Shown in pieces: positions 42,139 to 49,552 of a DNA stretch of 64,000 nt. Origin of the DNA: Paractinoplanes rishiriensis. GTDB lineage: Bacteria; Actinomycetota; Actinomycetes; Mycobacteriales; Micromonosporaceae. The notes under the pieces are model-generated. The model saw only the letters and a program-made list of their open reading frames with translations, was not told the origin of the DNA and ran no database searches. Positions within the stretch are counted from its first letter, which is position 1; each line of letters begins with the position of its first letter. Both the position numbers and the translations under genes were made by a program. Where the stretch lies: assembly GCF_016862375.1 (NCBI RefSeq), contig NZ_BOMV01000100.1, forward strand, positions 16,650 through 80,649, written 5' to 3'.

Positions 42139-42513
42139 GTGACTTCTGTGCTGGTGGTCGACGACGATCCCACCATGCTGGAGATCGTCGAGACGGTGCT
42201 GCGCTCAGGCGGTCTCGACGTGTGCACCACCAGCACCGGCCGGGACGGCCTGCGCGCCGCCCACGAGCAACCACCGGACTGCGCGGTGCTCGACGTCACC
42301 ATGCCGGACATGACCGGACTGGAGCTGTGCCGGGCACTCCGCGACGACGCCGACACCGCCGACATCCCGATCATCCTGCTCACCGGCCGCGGCCAGTGGC
42401 TGGACGTGGCAACCGGTTTCGACGCAGGCGCCGACGACTACCTGGTCAAGCCGTTCACCGCGCAGGACCTGCTGGCCCGGGTCGACGCGCTGACCGGAGC
42501 AGGCCGAGCCTGA
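42139..42513 (+). CDS. Stand-alone response-regulator receiver domain
   Basis: A 124-residue receiver: VLVVDDDPTMLEIVETVL, phospho-site CAVLDVTMPDMTGLEL, ILLTGRG and DDYLVKPFTAQDLLARV. GTG 42139, ribosome site GAGGAGGATACG. It is divergent from the hybrid kinase (35 bases between starts) and convergent with a second kinase, suggesting a small phosphorelay module. Confidence 0.88.
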   Translation: MTSVLVVDDDPTMLEIVETVLRSGGLDVCTTSTGRDGLRAAHEQPPDCAVLDVTMPDMTGLELCRALRDDADTADIPIILLTGRGQWLDVATGFDAGADDYLVKPFTAQDLLARVDALTGAGRA

Positions 42514-42519
42514 CGCCGC

Positions 42520-43509
42520 CTACCTCGGCAGCCACACCGTGAGAAACGGCGTGCCATCCACACTCTCCACGCCGACCGCACCGCCGTGCCGCCCGACCAC
42601 CGCCCGCGCCAGCATGAGCGCTGTGGCGTTGCTGCCGGAGTCCGCGGCGGTGAAAAGCCGATCGGTGGCCAGCCTTCCCGGCAGCCGCAGCGCGATCCGC
42701 CACCGGTCATCGACGGCCTCGACCACCATCTCCTCGTCCGTCCCGCCGATCGCCCGCACCGCCGCGGTCAGCCGGCGAAAAACCTGACCCAGCCGGGCTC
42801 GGTCGCCGGTGACCAAGCCCTGCGGCGGTCGCGCGGCAACCACCACGCCGCTGCCGGCAGCGGCCTCCGCGAGCAGTGCAGGCAGATCGAACTCCTGACG
42901 CTCCAGCGCAACCGCACCACTCTCGATCCCACCGATCATCGCGATCTCCGTGGTGACCTCCTCGATGCGGTGCAGCTTCCGGGCAATCATGGGCAGCGCC
43001 GGATCAGCCCCATCGTCCTCGGACAGCAGATCAACCATCGCCAACGCCGCGGTCAACGGCGTACGCAGGTCGTGCAGAAGCGCCGAAACCAGCTCAGTCT
43101 TGCTGGCCACCAACTCAGCCAGCGCCCGGTTGTGCTGGCGCAACCGGCGACGGACCAAAACCTCGCCGGTCCGGTCGCCGATGACCGCGGCCAGCAGCCG
43201 GTGATCGTCGGACGGCAGGGCGTGCCAGCGGGCCTCCACCACGCGGTCGCCGGGCAACGTGCATCGGCACCGCCGCCCATACGCTCCGTGGCGAGCGGCC
43301 CAGAACTGCGCCGCCGCCGCGTACGGCTGCCGTGTCTCGACCGCCGCGACCGGCTCTCCCACCAGATCGTCAGTCGTTGCGGCGAACAGCAGACGGAATT
43401 CCCGGTTGACCGTGACCACCACGTCGTCGGCGACGATGAGCACGCCCGTGTCGACGCAATACGCCAGGGCTTCCGCAGCCGGCGGCACAGCGAAGAGGTG
43501 ACGGGTCAT
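42520..43509 (-). CDS. Cytosolic PAS-like sensor histidine kinase
   Basis: A 329-residue kinase without membrane segments. A PAS-like domain (YCVDTGVLIVADDVVVTVNREF, GEPVAAVETR) precedes HisKA with LVSALLHDLRTPLTAALAM. The HATPase part is short: N-box LGQVFRRLTAAVRA is degenerate with no Asn, and the G-box is weak (SGSNATALMLARAVVGRHGG). So ATP binding may be impaired or atypical. ATG 43509 (MTRHLFAVPP). Convergent with the receiver at 42139-42513, 6 bases apart. Confidence 0.8.
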   Translation of the reverse strand: MTRHLFAVPPAAEALAYCVDTGVLIVADDVVVTVNREFRLLFAATTDDLVGEPVAAVETRQPYAAAAQFWAARHGAYGRRCRCTLPGDRVVEARWHALPSDDHRLLAAVIGDRTGEVLVRRRLRQHNRALAELVASKTELVSALLHDLRTPLTAALAMVDLLSEDDGADPALPMIARKLHRIEEVTTEIAMIGGIESGAVALERQEFDLPALLAEAAAGSGVVVAARPPQGLVTGDRARLGQVFRRLTAAVRAIGGTDEEMVVEAVDDRWRIALRLPGRLATDRLFTAADSGSNATALMLARAVVGRHGGAVGVESVDGTPFLTVWLPR

Positions 43510-43600
43510 CGCCGCCAGAATACGTCCCGGAGACTCGGCGACGCCGGTGTTCGGGCGGCCGCACCGCTGGAACCGCACCCGTAGCGTTGCCGCACGTGCC

Positions 43601-43625
43601 GTTTAGGACCTCGACACGGTGGTAG
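43601..43625 (+). promoter_or_regulatory. Class A promoter (TGGTAG variant) of a 27-aa gene
   Basis: GTTT (43601-43604), 15 bases, TGGTAG (43620-43625), 57 bases before ATG 43682. Confidence 0.5.
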
Positions 43626-43681
43626 GTCCGAGCGCGGCAGGCGATCCGTGCCGACCGGACCGGAAATCACTGGGAGGACTC

Positions 43682-43765
43682 ATGCGAACGCAGCTCACGG
43701 TCTGCCTGGTGTTTCTGGTGGTTGCCATCACGTACCTCATCGCGCTCGGCCTGCTACACCGGTGA
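43682..43765 (+). CDS. 27-aa single-helix membrane peptide
   Basis: A 27-codon gene with ribosome site GGGAGGA at good spacing before ATG 43682. The peptide is one hydrophobic helix (LTVCLVFLVVAITYLIALGL) between MRTQ and a basic HR end. Such single-helix miniproteins often bind or tune larger membrane complexes. It has its own class A-like promoter. No known homologue is recognised; it is the smallest gene supported here. Confidence 0.6.
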   Translation: MRTQLTVCLVFLVVAITYLIALGLLHR

Positions 43766-43818
43766 CCTCAGTGTGTTTGCCCGCCGCCCGGGCAGCTCTG
43801 CTGAAGGAGAAGGCGTTG

Positions 43819-44331
43819 TCACAGACGACGCGACTCCAGCACGTCGGCGGAGACTGCTACGGCCGTGAGCGCAAGGGGCACGGCCGGCAGACCCACCAGC
43901 ACTGCAGAGACGGGTGCCACCAGCCACAGCAGAACCAGCATCACGAGAACCAACCATCGGGGATACGGCCGCCTACTGCGGACCGGCGGCGGTGACACGT
44001 TCAGGAGCCGACCGACGATCTGCTCGAAATCGTCGGCTGAGTGCCCGTCCTTCCGTTTGCCGGGACCACGCAGGGCGTTGCAAAGATCGCGCTCGCCCGG
44101 CAGCGAGCGTACGAGGTCAGCGGCCGCATCGACGGCCGCCCACGAGCGCAGCACACCGGTAAGGACGACGACGTCGTTCTGCACGCTTACCCGGATCGGT
44201 TCGCACCTGGTGCGCTCGTCGGCGATCAGCTCCAGCACCACGGACAGTGCGAACTGCAACTCCGGCGTGGCAACAACTGGATCGCGCCGGCGCTGCGCGG
44301 TGATGAACTCGTCGTCCGGCAGGGGCTGCAC
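43819..44331 (-). CDS. BON-like protein with C-terminal membrane hairpin, full copy
   Basis: A 170-residue protein: opening VQPLPDDEFITAQ, BON-like part (LQFALSVVLELIADERTR, VSVQNDVVVLTGVLRSWAA, LVRSLPGERDLCNALRG), a linker and a two-helix membrane end (WLVLVMLVLLWLVAPVSAVL, PAVPLALTAVAVSA). GTG 44331 is chosen because the paralogue at 32744 starts identically and GGGAAGGGAAA lies upstream. It follows the STAS gene at 44357-44680 in one operon. Confidence 0.76.
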   Translation of the reverse strand: MQPLPDDEFITAQRRRDPVVATPELQFALSVVLELIADERTRCEPIRVSVQNDVVVLTGVLRSWAAVDAAADLVRSLPGERDLCNALRGPGKRKDGHSADDFEQIVGRLLNVSPPPVRSRRPYPRWLVLVMLVLLWLVAPVSAVLVGLPAVPLALTAVAVSADVLESRRL

Positions 44332-44356
44332 GGTGTTTCCCTTCCCACGGTCCGGA

Positions 44357-44680
44357 TCAACCCTGTACGGTGTCCACTGCCTGTCCCTCAACGATCTCAA
44401 AGACATGATCCAGACGGGCAAGGCGCAAAATACGCCGGACCCGCGCCGAAGGCCCACACAGCTCCATTCGTCCGCCGTCACTGATCATCTGACGGTGCGC
44501 GCACAGCAGCACCCCGATGGCGGTCGCATCAATCAGCGGGCTGTCCCGCAGGTCGACAGTCAATCGTTGCGGACGTTGCGCAACCGCATCGCTTATGACT
44601 CGTTCCCATCGATAGACGGCGACGCCGTCGAACGACTCGGTGACGACCACGACCGCTGCCACTTCGCGCCGGTCCGACAT
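44357..44680 (-). CDS. STAS-domain protein (paralogue of 38817-39140)
   Basis: A 107-residue STAS domain: AVVVVTESFDGVAVYRWERV, RLTVDLRDSPLIDATAIGVL (Asp-Ala at the phospho-position), MELCGPSARVRRILRLARLD. It aligns along its full length with 38817-39140. GAGGAGGCGGGG before ATG 44680. Operon with the BON-TM gene. Class B box 71 bases upstream, with a core identical to that of the 33457 gene. Confidence 0.83.
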   Translation of the reverse strand: MSDRREVAAVVVVTESFDGVAVYRWERVISDAVAQRPQRLTVDLRDSPLIDATAIGVLLCAHRQMISDGGRMELCGPSARVRRILRLARLDHVFEIVEGQAVDTVQG

Positions 44681-44750
44681 CCCCGCCTCCTCAATCGACC
44701 CCTCGCGGCAAACACTCGCGCAGCGGTGTGGCGGCGACTCCACGGGCTCG

Positions 44751-44766
44751 TGACGGTTCCGTAACC
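44751..44766 (-). promoter_or_regulatory. Class B box of a STAS/BON-TM operon
   Basis: On the minus strand GTTAC-ggaacc-GTCAC (one mismatch), core GGAGTCGCCGCCACA eight bases on (44742-44728), 71 bases from ATG 44680. Confidence 0.68.
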
Positions 44767-44800
44767 TCTTCGCCGACGCGACAGGTGAACCTGTCTGCCC

Positions 44801-45472
44801 TCAGGGACCGCCGGACCACAAGCCGTACTCAGCATTGGGTTTCAGCAGCGGTCGGCCCTGGCCGGCACGATACGCTTCCAGCTGCGCGCAACAGGCGAAA
44901 CCCAGCAGGAGCGCTACCCCGCTGGCATTCGCCCACAGCAGCAGCGCCACCATGGCCGCCAGCGCACCGTAAATTTCGCTGAACGACAGAGCGCTGTTGA
45001 CATAAGCCGCCAGCATTGCCGATAGGGCAAGCCAGAGCAGCGTGCTCAAGATGGCACCGGGCAGCAACCACGGCAACGACGGCTGGCGTCGATAGGGCAG
45101 GTGGCGCAACAACAGCGTGATGCCGGTCAACGTAAGCGCTACCGCGAACGGCCAGTACAGGACAGACCACACGGCTTCGACCGGCGATTCCCAGCCGTAG
45201 GCTCGCTGCAACGACTCGCTCACCGCCGGGCCCCCTACGACCAGGACGAACCCGGCGAGCGTGGGCAGCCCGGCCACCAGCGCCAGGACACCGGCACGTC
45301 CATACTTGGACGATGCCGCACGGTCACGCCGGATACCGTAGATCCGGTTGGCACCCCGCTCGATCTGGCCCATGGCCGACACCATGGCCACCATCCCCGC
45401 CGTGAGCCCGAAGGCAAGCGCAACCTCTCCCGTATCGCCCCGGTGATCCTCGAGCAACAACAGCCGCACCAA
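44801..45472 (-). pseudogene. YihY-family protein lacking its N-terminal third
   Basis: A 223-codon frame that begins in the middle of the YihY fold (GEVALAFGLTAGMVAMVSAM, QIERGANRIYGI) and then has the four C-terminal helices to GVALLLGFACCAQLEAYRAG. The conserved first helices and LSLPPLL-type segment are absent in all upstream frames, so ~95 residues are missing compared with the copy at 21729-22784. ATG/GTG starts near 45472 have no ribosome site. A class B box is 258 bases upstream, beyond the normal 71-105, consistent with replacement of the 5' part. It may still be expressed as a short form. Confidence 0.6.
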
Positions 45473-45831
45473 CGAATCGCTGCGCGTTTGCGGGCGTGGA
45501 TGCCTGGTGCGCGTTGTCGCGGGGTTCTTCCCCCGGCAAAGGCCATATCATCATGGTTCTGGTCCGTTCAGATTCGGTTACGGCTTTCGCGAGGCGTATC
45601 GCCGGCATCGGACCGCGGCGTGGTGAGCGGTATTCACGCCGGGCGAACAGGCAAAGCCACCACCAGCTCCCTGTACACGATGCCGGTATAAGGAGTTCCC
45701 CGCTCACACGACGACGAACGCGCAACGCCGTGACAGTTTCATGACCGCGGTGAGCTGACGCGCTGGAAGTCACGGCGTGGACAGGACCACTGCTTGACGC
45801 CGATAAATCCGGCCGCGGTGTTCGGTATTGA
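45473..45831. other. Intergenic stretch upstream of the truncated YihY gene
   Basis: 359 bases without a supported gene. It holds the class B box at 45730-45745. Frames across it show no family similarity; this is where the lost 5' end of the YihY gene should be. Confidence 0.5.
45730..45745 (-). promoter_or_regulatory. Class B box upstream of the truncated YihY gene
   Basis: On the minus strand GTCAT-gaaact-GTCAC, both halves perfect. The core (GCGTTCGTCGTCGTG) is a weaker match. Confidence 0.55.
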
Positions 45832-46161
45832 TCAGCCGGCGCTGCCTGTGCCGCGGTCGTCCTCGGCCTGGGCATCGACGGGAACGACGCTGATCCGGTT
45901 ACAGACATCCGACACGCCGGGTACTGCCCAAGCAAGGCCCCGGGCCACCGTCCGCGCGTCCGCGGTGTCCACCTCGCCCAAAAGGATCACGACGCCGTTC
46001 TGAACATGAATCTCGAGATACCTTCCCCGGACCTGGGGATTCTGCTTGATCGATACGGCGAGCCGGTCCGCGATCAGTTCGTCGGCCAGGGTCCTCGCAT
46101 CAGCCCCATCCAGCGGGCCCACGCCGGACCAGTCGTCCGGGACCTCGGGTAGCGGACACAT
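45832..46161 (-). CDS. Single-BON-domain protein
   Basis: A 109-residue protein: acidic N-terminus (LPEVPDDWSGVGPLDG), BON core ADELIADRLAVSIKQNPQV, NGVVILLGEVDTADART and ARGLAWAVPGVSDVCNRISVV, acidic tail. ATG 46161 (MCPLPEV) behind GGAGGCGATGTC. Closest in layout to 38429-38779. Class B box 76 bases upstream. Confidence 0.82.
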   Translation of the reverse strand: MCPLPEVPDDWSGVGPLDGADARTLADELIADRLAVSIKQNPQVRGRYLEIHVQNGVVILLGEVDTADARTVARGLAWAVPGVSDVCNRISVVPVDAQAEDDRGTGSAG

Positions 46162-46236
46162 GACATCGCCTCCGTACACCGTCAGCCCGATCATCCCCAG
46201 TGTCGCGGCGCAAGGTGGCGACCCGCCCTCGGCCTC

Positions 46237-46252
46237 ATGACAGTCGCGTGAC
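46237..46252 (-). promoter_or_regulatory. Class B box of a BON gene
   Basis: On the minus strand GTCAC-gcgact-GTCAT, both halves perfect, core GGGCGGGTCGCCACC eight bases on, 76 bases from ATG 46161. Confidence 0.68.
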
Positions 46253-46285
46253 GGCGGTGAGCGACATCAATCCTCACGCGACGAA

Positions 46286-46717
46286 TCACTCCGGCCGCAC
46301 AACCGTGGCGTATGAGCCCGAAGCCAGCAGGAACCTACCCGGGACCGAGCCATCCGGAGTCACCAGATGGTTCACCGCGCCGTTCAGCGTGTCCACATCG
46401 ACGTCGGTCACCCGGGCGATCTGTTCGCCGGCTGCGGTGAGCAAACGCTTGCCGATGAGCTGGTGGTCGCTGCGTAGCAGCTCTGCTGCGCGCCCGTCCG
46501 CCGGCCCCACCGACCAGCGAGACCGCACCATGACGGCGTGCGGGCTGAAACTCGTCACATCCTCCCAATGCACGACATCACCGGCCGGGCCGTCGACGCA
46601 CAGCGCGACAACTCGTGTCGTCCGTGGATCCGCCACCAGGTTGACGACCCTGCCGAGCTCGGACGTCCAACCTGCTGTCAGCACCCGCCGGTGCATTACC
46701 GCGGAGAAAAGCATCAT
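46286..46717 (-). CDS. PRC-barrel protein
   Basis: A 143-residue protein with two PRC-like halves: MHRRVLTAGWTSELGRVVNL and VVHWEDVTSFSPHAVMV in the first, IGKRLLTAAGEQIARVTDVD and LNGAVNHLVTPDG in the second. ATG 46717 is chosen because it lies 87 bases from a class B-like box, matching the other genes; the ribosome site is poor for every candidate. Soluble, function unknown. Confidence 0.65.
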   Translation of the reverse strand: MMLFSAVMHRRVLTAGWTSELGRVVNLVADPRTTRVVALCVDGPAGDVVHWEDVTSFSPHAVMVRSRWSVGPADGRAAELLRSDHQLIGKRLLTAAGEQIARVTDVDVDTLNGAVNHLVTPDGSVPGRFLLASGSYATVVRPE

Positions 46718-47059
46718 CAAATTTCTGTTCGTCGGCTCAGGCCGAAACGGTTCGATCGGCACTTCAGCCTGACCGGGCCCTGCCGCAAACAACATTCAGT
46801 CTTGCCACAATTACATGACATTCCTCATCAGCATCGGCTGTTGTTCTGGAGTGCCCCGTGTACCGGTGTCACCACCGAAGAGGCCACGCTGTTGCGAGGT
46901 CGTCATGAATCCGCCGTGAATCCGACACGGTCAGCTGGCACCGTGGCCCGTGGTGCCGCGGCTGGATAGCACTGAGTCCCGTCGCCTGCAGAGACACCCG
47001 GCCGCGGCATCGTAAGCCTTCTGCCCCAGAATCAAGCTCCGCCCCGCCAGGAGGGCGTC
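46718..47059. other. Intergenic stretch with repeats, no gene seen
   Basis: 342 bases. It contains the class B-like box at 46804-46819, an 11-base tandem repeat TGAATCCGCCG/TGAATCCGACA near 46910-46931 and the inverted repeat GGCACC-N9-GGTGCC near 46937. No supported reading frame. Confidence 0.4.
46804..46819 (-). promoter_or_regulatory. Weak class B-like box of a PRC gene
   Basis: On the minus strand GTCAT-gtaatt-GTGGC. One half-site is perfect, the other degenerate, and the core is poor. Confidence 0.35.
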
Positions 47060-47626
47060 TCAGCCCGGTCCTATCAGACTGGCGTAGTCACCAGCGCGAA
47101 GCGGTCCGCGCGACAACGTGCCGTCCGCACGGGGAACCTCCAACCGTTGGTTGTCGCGGGTGAACACGACGGAGTCGACATCAGCGCGAGCGGTGAGCGT
47201 ACAGACGATCTGCCCGTAGGCGAGGACCTCATCACTGCGGGCATTGCTCTCGTCGGCCTCGGTGAAGTCCACCGTGACTTCCGTCGAGGACGCCGCCCGA
47301 TGTGCTCGCAGGGTCAGACCCGCCAGCGCGGTGCCGAGGCCGTTGTCCTGTTCGGCTCGGGTCGGCCCCACCGTCAGATTGTCCAGTTGCTGCTGAACGC
47401 TGGGCGGCGACCCCAGCCGCCGCGTGATCTCTGCCAGGCGGCCCGAACGCGTCAGGCAGATCACCACCGCAGCCCCTCCGTGTGATTCGGTCGGTGCCGG
47501 CCGCGTCGTGACCGCGGTCAGCGGGCTGCGGGGCAACTCGACACGATGCGGTTCGTCTTGCGCCGGCACACCGCAGCCGCCCAAAGCAACCGCGGTGACG
47601 AAAGCGAGCAGCCCGACGCGCCTCAC
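47060..47626 (-). CDS. GerMN-domain lipoprotein
   Basis: A 188-residue lipoprotein from GTG 47626, whose GTGA overlaps the kinase stop. Lipobox ALGGC. The mature part has the GerMN pattern: VVICLTRSGRLAEITRRL, LDNLTVGPTRAEQDNGLGTA, TEVTVDFTEADESNARSDEVLAYGQIVCTL. This is the LpqB-like or CseA-like accessory seen next to MtrB-type kinases, with which it probably interacts outside the membrane. It lacks the large C-terminal domain of LpqB. Confidence 0.82.
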   Translation of the reverse strand: MRRVGLLAFVTAVALGGCGVPAQDEPHRVELPRSPLTAVTTRPAPTESHGGAAVVICLTRSGRLAEITRRLGSPPSVQQQLDNLTVGPTRAEQDNGLGTALAGLTLRAHRAASSTEVTVDFTEADESNARSDEVLAYGQIVCTLTARADVDSVVFTRDNQRLEVPRADGTLSRGPLRAGDYASLIGPG

Positions 47627-48984
47627 GGCAGGCACCCCTGCAGCTCGATACGAAACCGCGCTCCCCCGCCCGGCCGGGCTCCGGCTATCGCTCGTCCCCC
47701 GTGCGCAGCGGCGTGCTCGGCAACTATGGCGAGGCCCAGACCGGTACCGTCGCCGGCACCGCGGGAATTCGCGGCCGAACCCCGGACGAATCGGTCGAAA
47801 ATCGTCTCGCGGTATTCCTCGGCGATGCCCGGTCCCGCATCGTCAACTTCCAGAAATACACCATGTGCATCGGCTCGCCCGGCACGCAGGGCGACGGGTC
47901 CGCCACCGTATCGCTGGGCGTTCTCGATCAGATTGCGCAGCGCCTGCTCGACTCGGCGCTCATCGATCTGCCACACCCGAGGCGTCTCCGGCATCCACTG
48001 CAGGAGGTCCACGCTGGTGTTGGTGGTCTTGCAGACCCGTTGGACCAGCGCGCCGATGTCGGTGGGTTCGCGGTGCGCCGGTTGATCGCTGCGGGCCAGC
48101 GCCAAGAGGTCACTCACCAAGGTCTGGAAACGCGCGACTTCCTCGCTGATCAAGTCGACGGCGGCCGCGACCCGCTCGTCCAAGCCGTCGCGTCGGCGAT
48201 GCACGACGCTGACGGCCGCGCCGAGCGTCTGCAGCGGGGAACGCAGCTCGTGGCTGACGTCAGCGGCGAACCTGCGGTCACGTTGCATCCGTCGAGCCAG
48301 CTCGTCGGCCATGTGGTTGAACGAAGCGGTCAGTTGCGCAAGATCGGGCTCGGTGTCCGGGTCCAAACGCGTATCGAGGTTTCCGGCCGCAATACCGCGT
48401 GCCGCGTGCGCCACCGCCGTCATGGGACGCAGCGCATGACGGGTGACGTACCAGCCGACCGCCGCCCCTCCCGCCGCTACCATGATCGCCACCGCGGTCA
48501 GGACGACGGCCAGCAGTTGCAGGGTGCGCTCGAGTTCCCGCAGCGAGACGATCTCGTAGAAAACCGAGCGGTCCTGCAGCGGCACGGCGACCACCAGCGC
48601 GGGCTGCCCGTCGCGGCGGATGCGCTGAGCGCCGGCGTGCCCGTCGGCCGCCATTCGCTGCAGGGCGGCAGGCACCGCTGCACCTGCGGCCGGGTCGGCG
48701 CTACGGGAATACCACTGCCCGGCCCGGTGCACCAAGGCGTAGCGGTCGGCTCCGATGTCCAGCGATTGGAGTATCGCGACGATCTCGGGTGCGTGGCCGC
48801 TGAGCCCCACGTTGACCACGGCGGCGTCGAAGTAGGTGGCCCGGACGGCCGTGCGCTCCCGCTCGGCGAACAAGGTGCTTCTGGTGAGCTCGTACGACAC
48901 CAGCGTCACACAGGCCGACAGCACCAACGCGCCTACCGCAAAGGCGGCGCTGACCCTGGTTCGCAGTCCTACCGGCTTGACCAT
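47623..48984 (-). CDS. MtrB/CseC-like sensor histidine kinase
   Basis: A 453-residue kinase. Two helices (~12-32, ~155-180) flank a 120-residue extracellular sensor; HAMP ~181-235 (RHALRPMTAVAHAARGIAAGN), HisKA with His245 (FAADVSHELRSPLQTLG), HATPase with NLIENAQRYGGG, DDAGPGIAEEYRETIFDRFV and GTGLGLAIVAEHA. No response regulator is adjacent, unlike mtrAB-lpqB or cse operons. The downstream GerMN lipoprotein overlaps by 4 bases. Confidence 0.92.
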   Translation of the reverse strand: MVKPVGLRTRVSAAFAVGALVLSACVTLVSYELTRSTLFAERERTAVRATYFDAAVVNVGLSGHAPEIVAILQSLDIGADRYALVHRAGQWYSRSADPAAGAAVPAALQRMAADGHAGAQRIRRDGQPALVVAVPLQDRSVFYEIVSLRELERTLQLLAVVLTAVAIMVAAGGAAVGWYVTRHALRPMTAVAHAARGIAAGNLDTRLDPDTEPDLAQLTASFNHMADELARRMQRDRRFAADVSHELRSPLQTLGAAVSVVHRRRDGLDERVAAAVDLISEEVARFQTLVSDLLALARSDQPAHREPTDIGALVQRVCKTTNTSVDLLQWMPETPRVWQIDERRVEQALRNLIENAQRYGGGPVALRAGRADAHGVFLEVDDAGPGIAEEYRETIFDRFVRGSAANSRGAGDGTGLGLAIVAEHAAAHGGRAIAGARPGGGARFRIELQGCLP

Positions 48985-49132
48985 TGCACTTCGCCAGCGA
49001 GCGCACGTCGCGGTGCCCTAGCCGGCACCAGCCGGCTCCGGTCCTTCACTGCGCACCGCACGCCAGTCATGTACCGAATAATGCACCCTCGCCGCCGGAG
49101 GCCGCCTGACCAGGCGCACGATGTGCGGTTAT

Positions 49133-49148
49133 GTGACGTAGTTGTCAT
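49133..49148 (+). promoter_or_regulatory. Class B box before a small membrane-protein gene
   Basis: GTGAC-gtagtt-GTCAT (one mismatch), core CGACGATCCGCCACG eight bases on, 102 bases from ATG 49250. Confidence 0.6.
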
Positions 49149-49249
49149 ATTGTCGGCGACGATCCGCCACGCACAACCGGCAGACTTGACCTAGTCGACA
49201 ACAGCCGAGGCCAGGAGAAATCACCGCCTTCTCGTAAGGATCCACTGCC

Positions 49250-49552
49250 ATGACCATCACCCATCTGATCGCCGCCGTCGCCGTGGGCACGGCCGTCGGC
49301 ATCGCCGGTCGGCTCATCATGCCGCCGCGGCGACGGGTTCCCGTCTGGCTGCCGGTCGCGGTCGGGATCGGCGCCGCCCTCTTGGGCACGGTGGTTGCAC
49401 GGCTTGCCGACAGCGACTCATCAGGCTTCAGCATCGCCGAACTGACCACGCAGCTGACGTTCGCAGCATTGGGCATCGCGTGGGTGGCGGCCACCGCGGA
49501 TCGTCAACCGATGGACAGCGCCAGTCAGGACCACGCCGGCCGGTCTCGATGA
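49250..49552 (+). CDS. Small membrane protein (100 aa)
   Basis: A 100-residue protein with three hydrophobic segments (HLIAAVAVGTAVGIAGRLI, WLPVAVGIGAALLGTVVARL, LTFAALGIAWVAATA), recalling GlsB/YeaQ-type transglycosylase-associated small membrane proteins in its Gly pattern, but without a clear signature. Its 3' end overlaps the convergent hydrolase gene by 28 bases. Class B box upstream. Confidence 0.6.
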   Translation: MTITHLIAAVAVGTAVGIAGRLIMPPRRRVPVWLPVAVGIGAALLGTVVARLADSDSSGFSIAELTTQLTFAALGIAWVAATADRQPMDSASQDHAGRSR

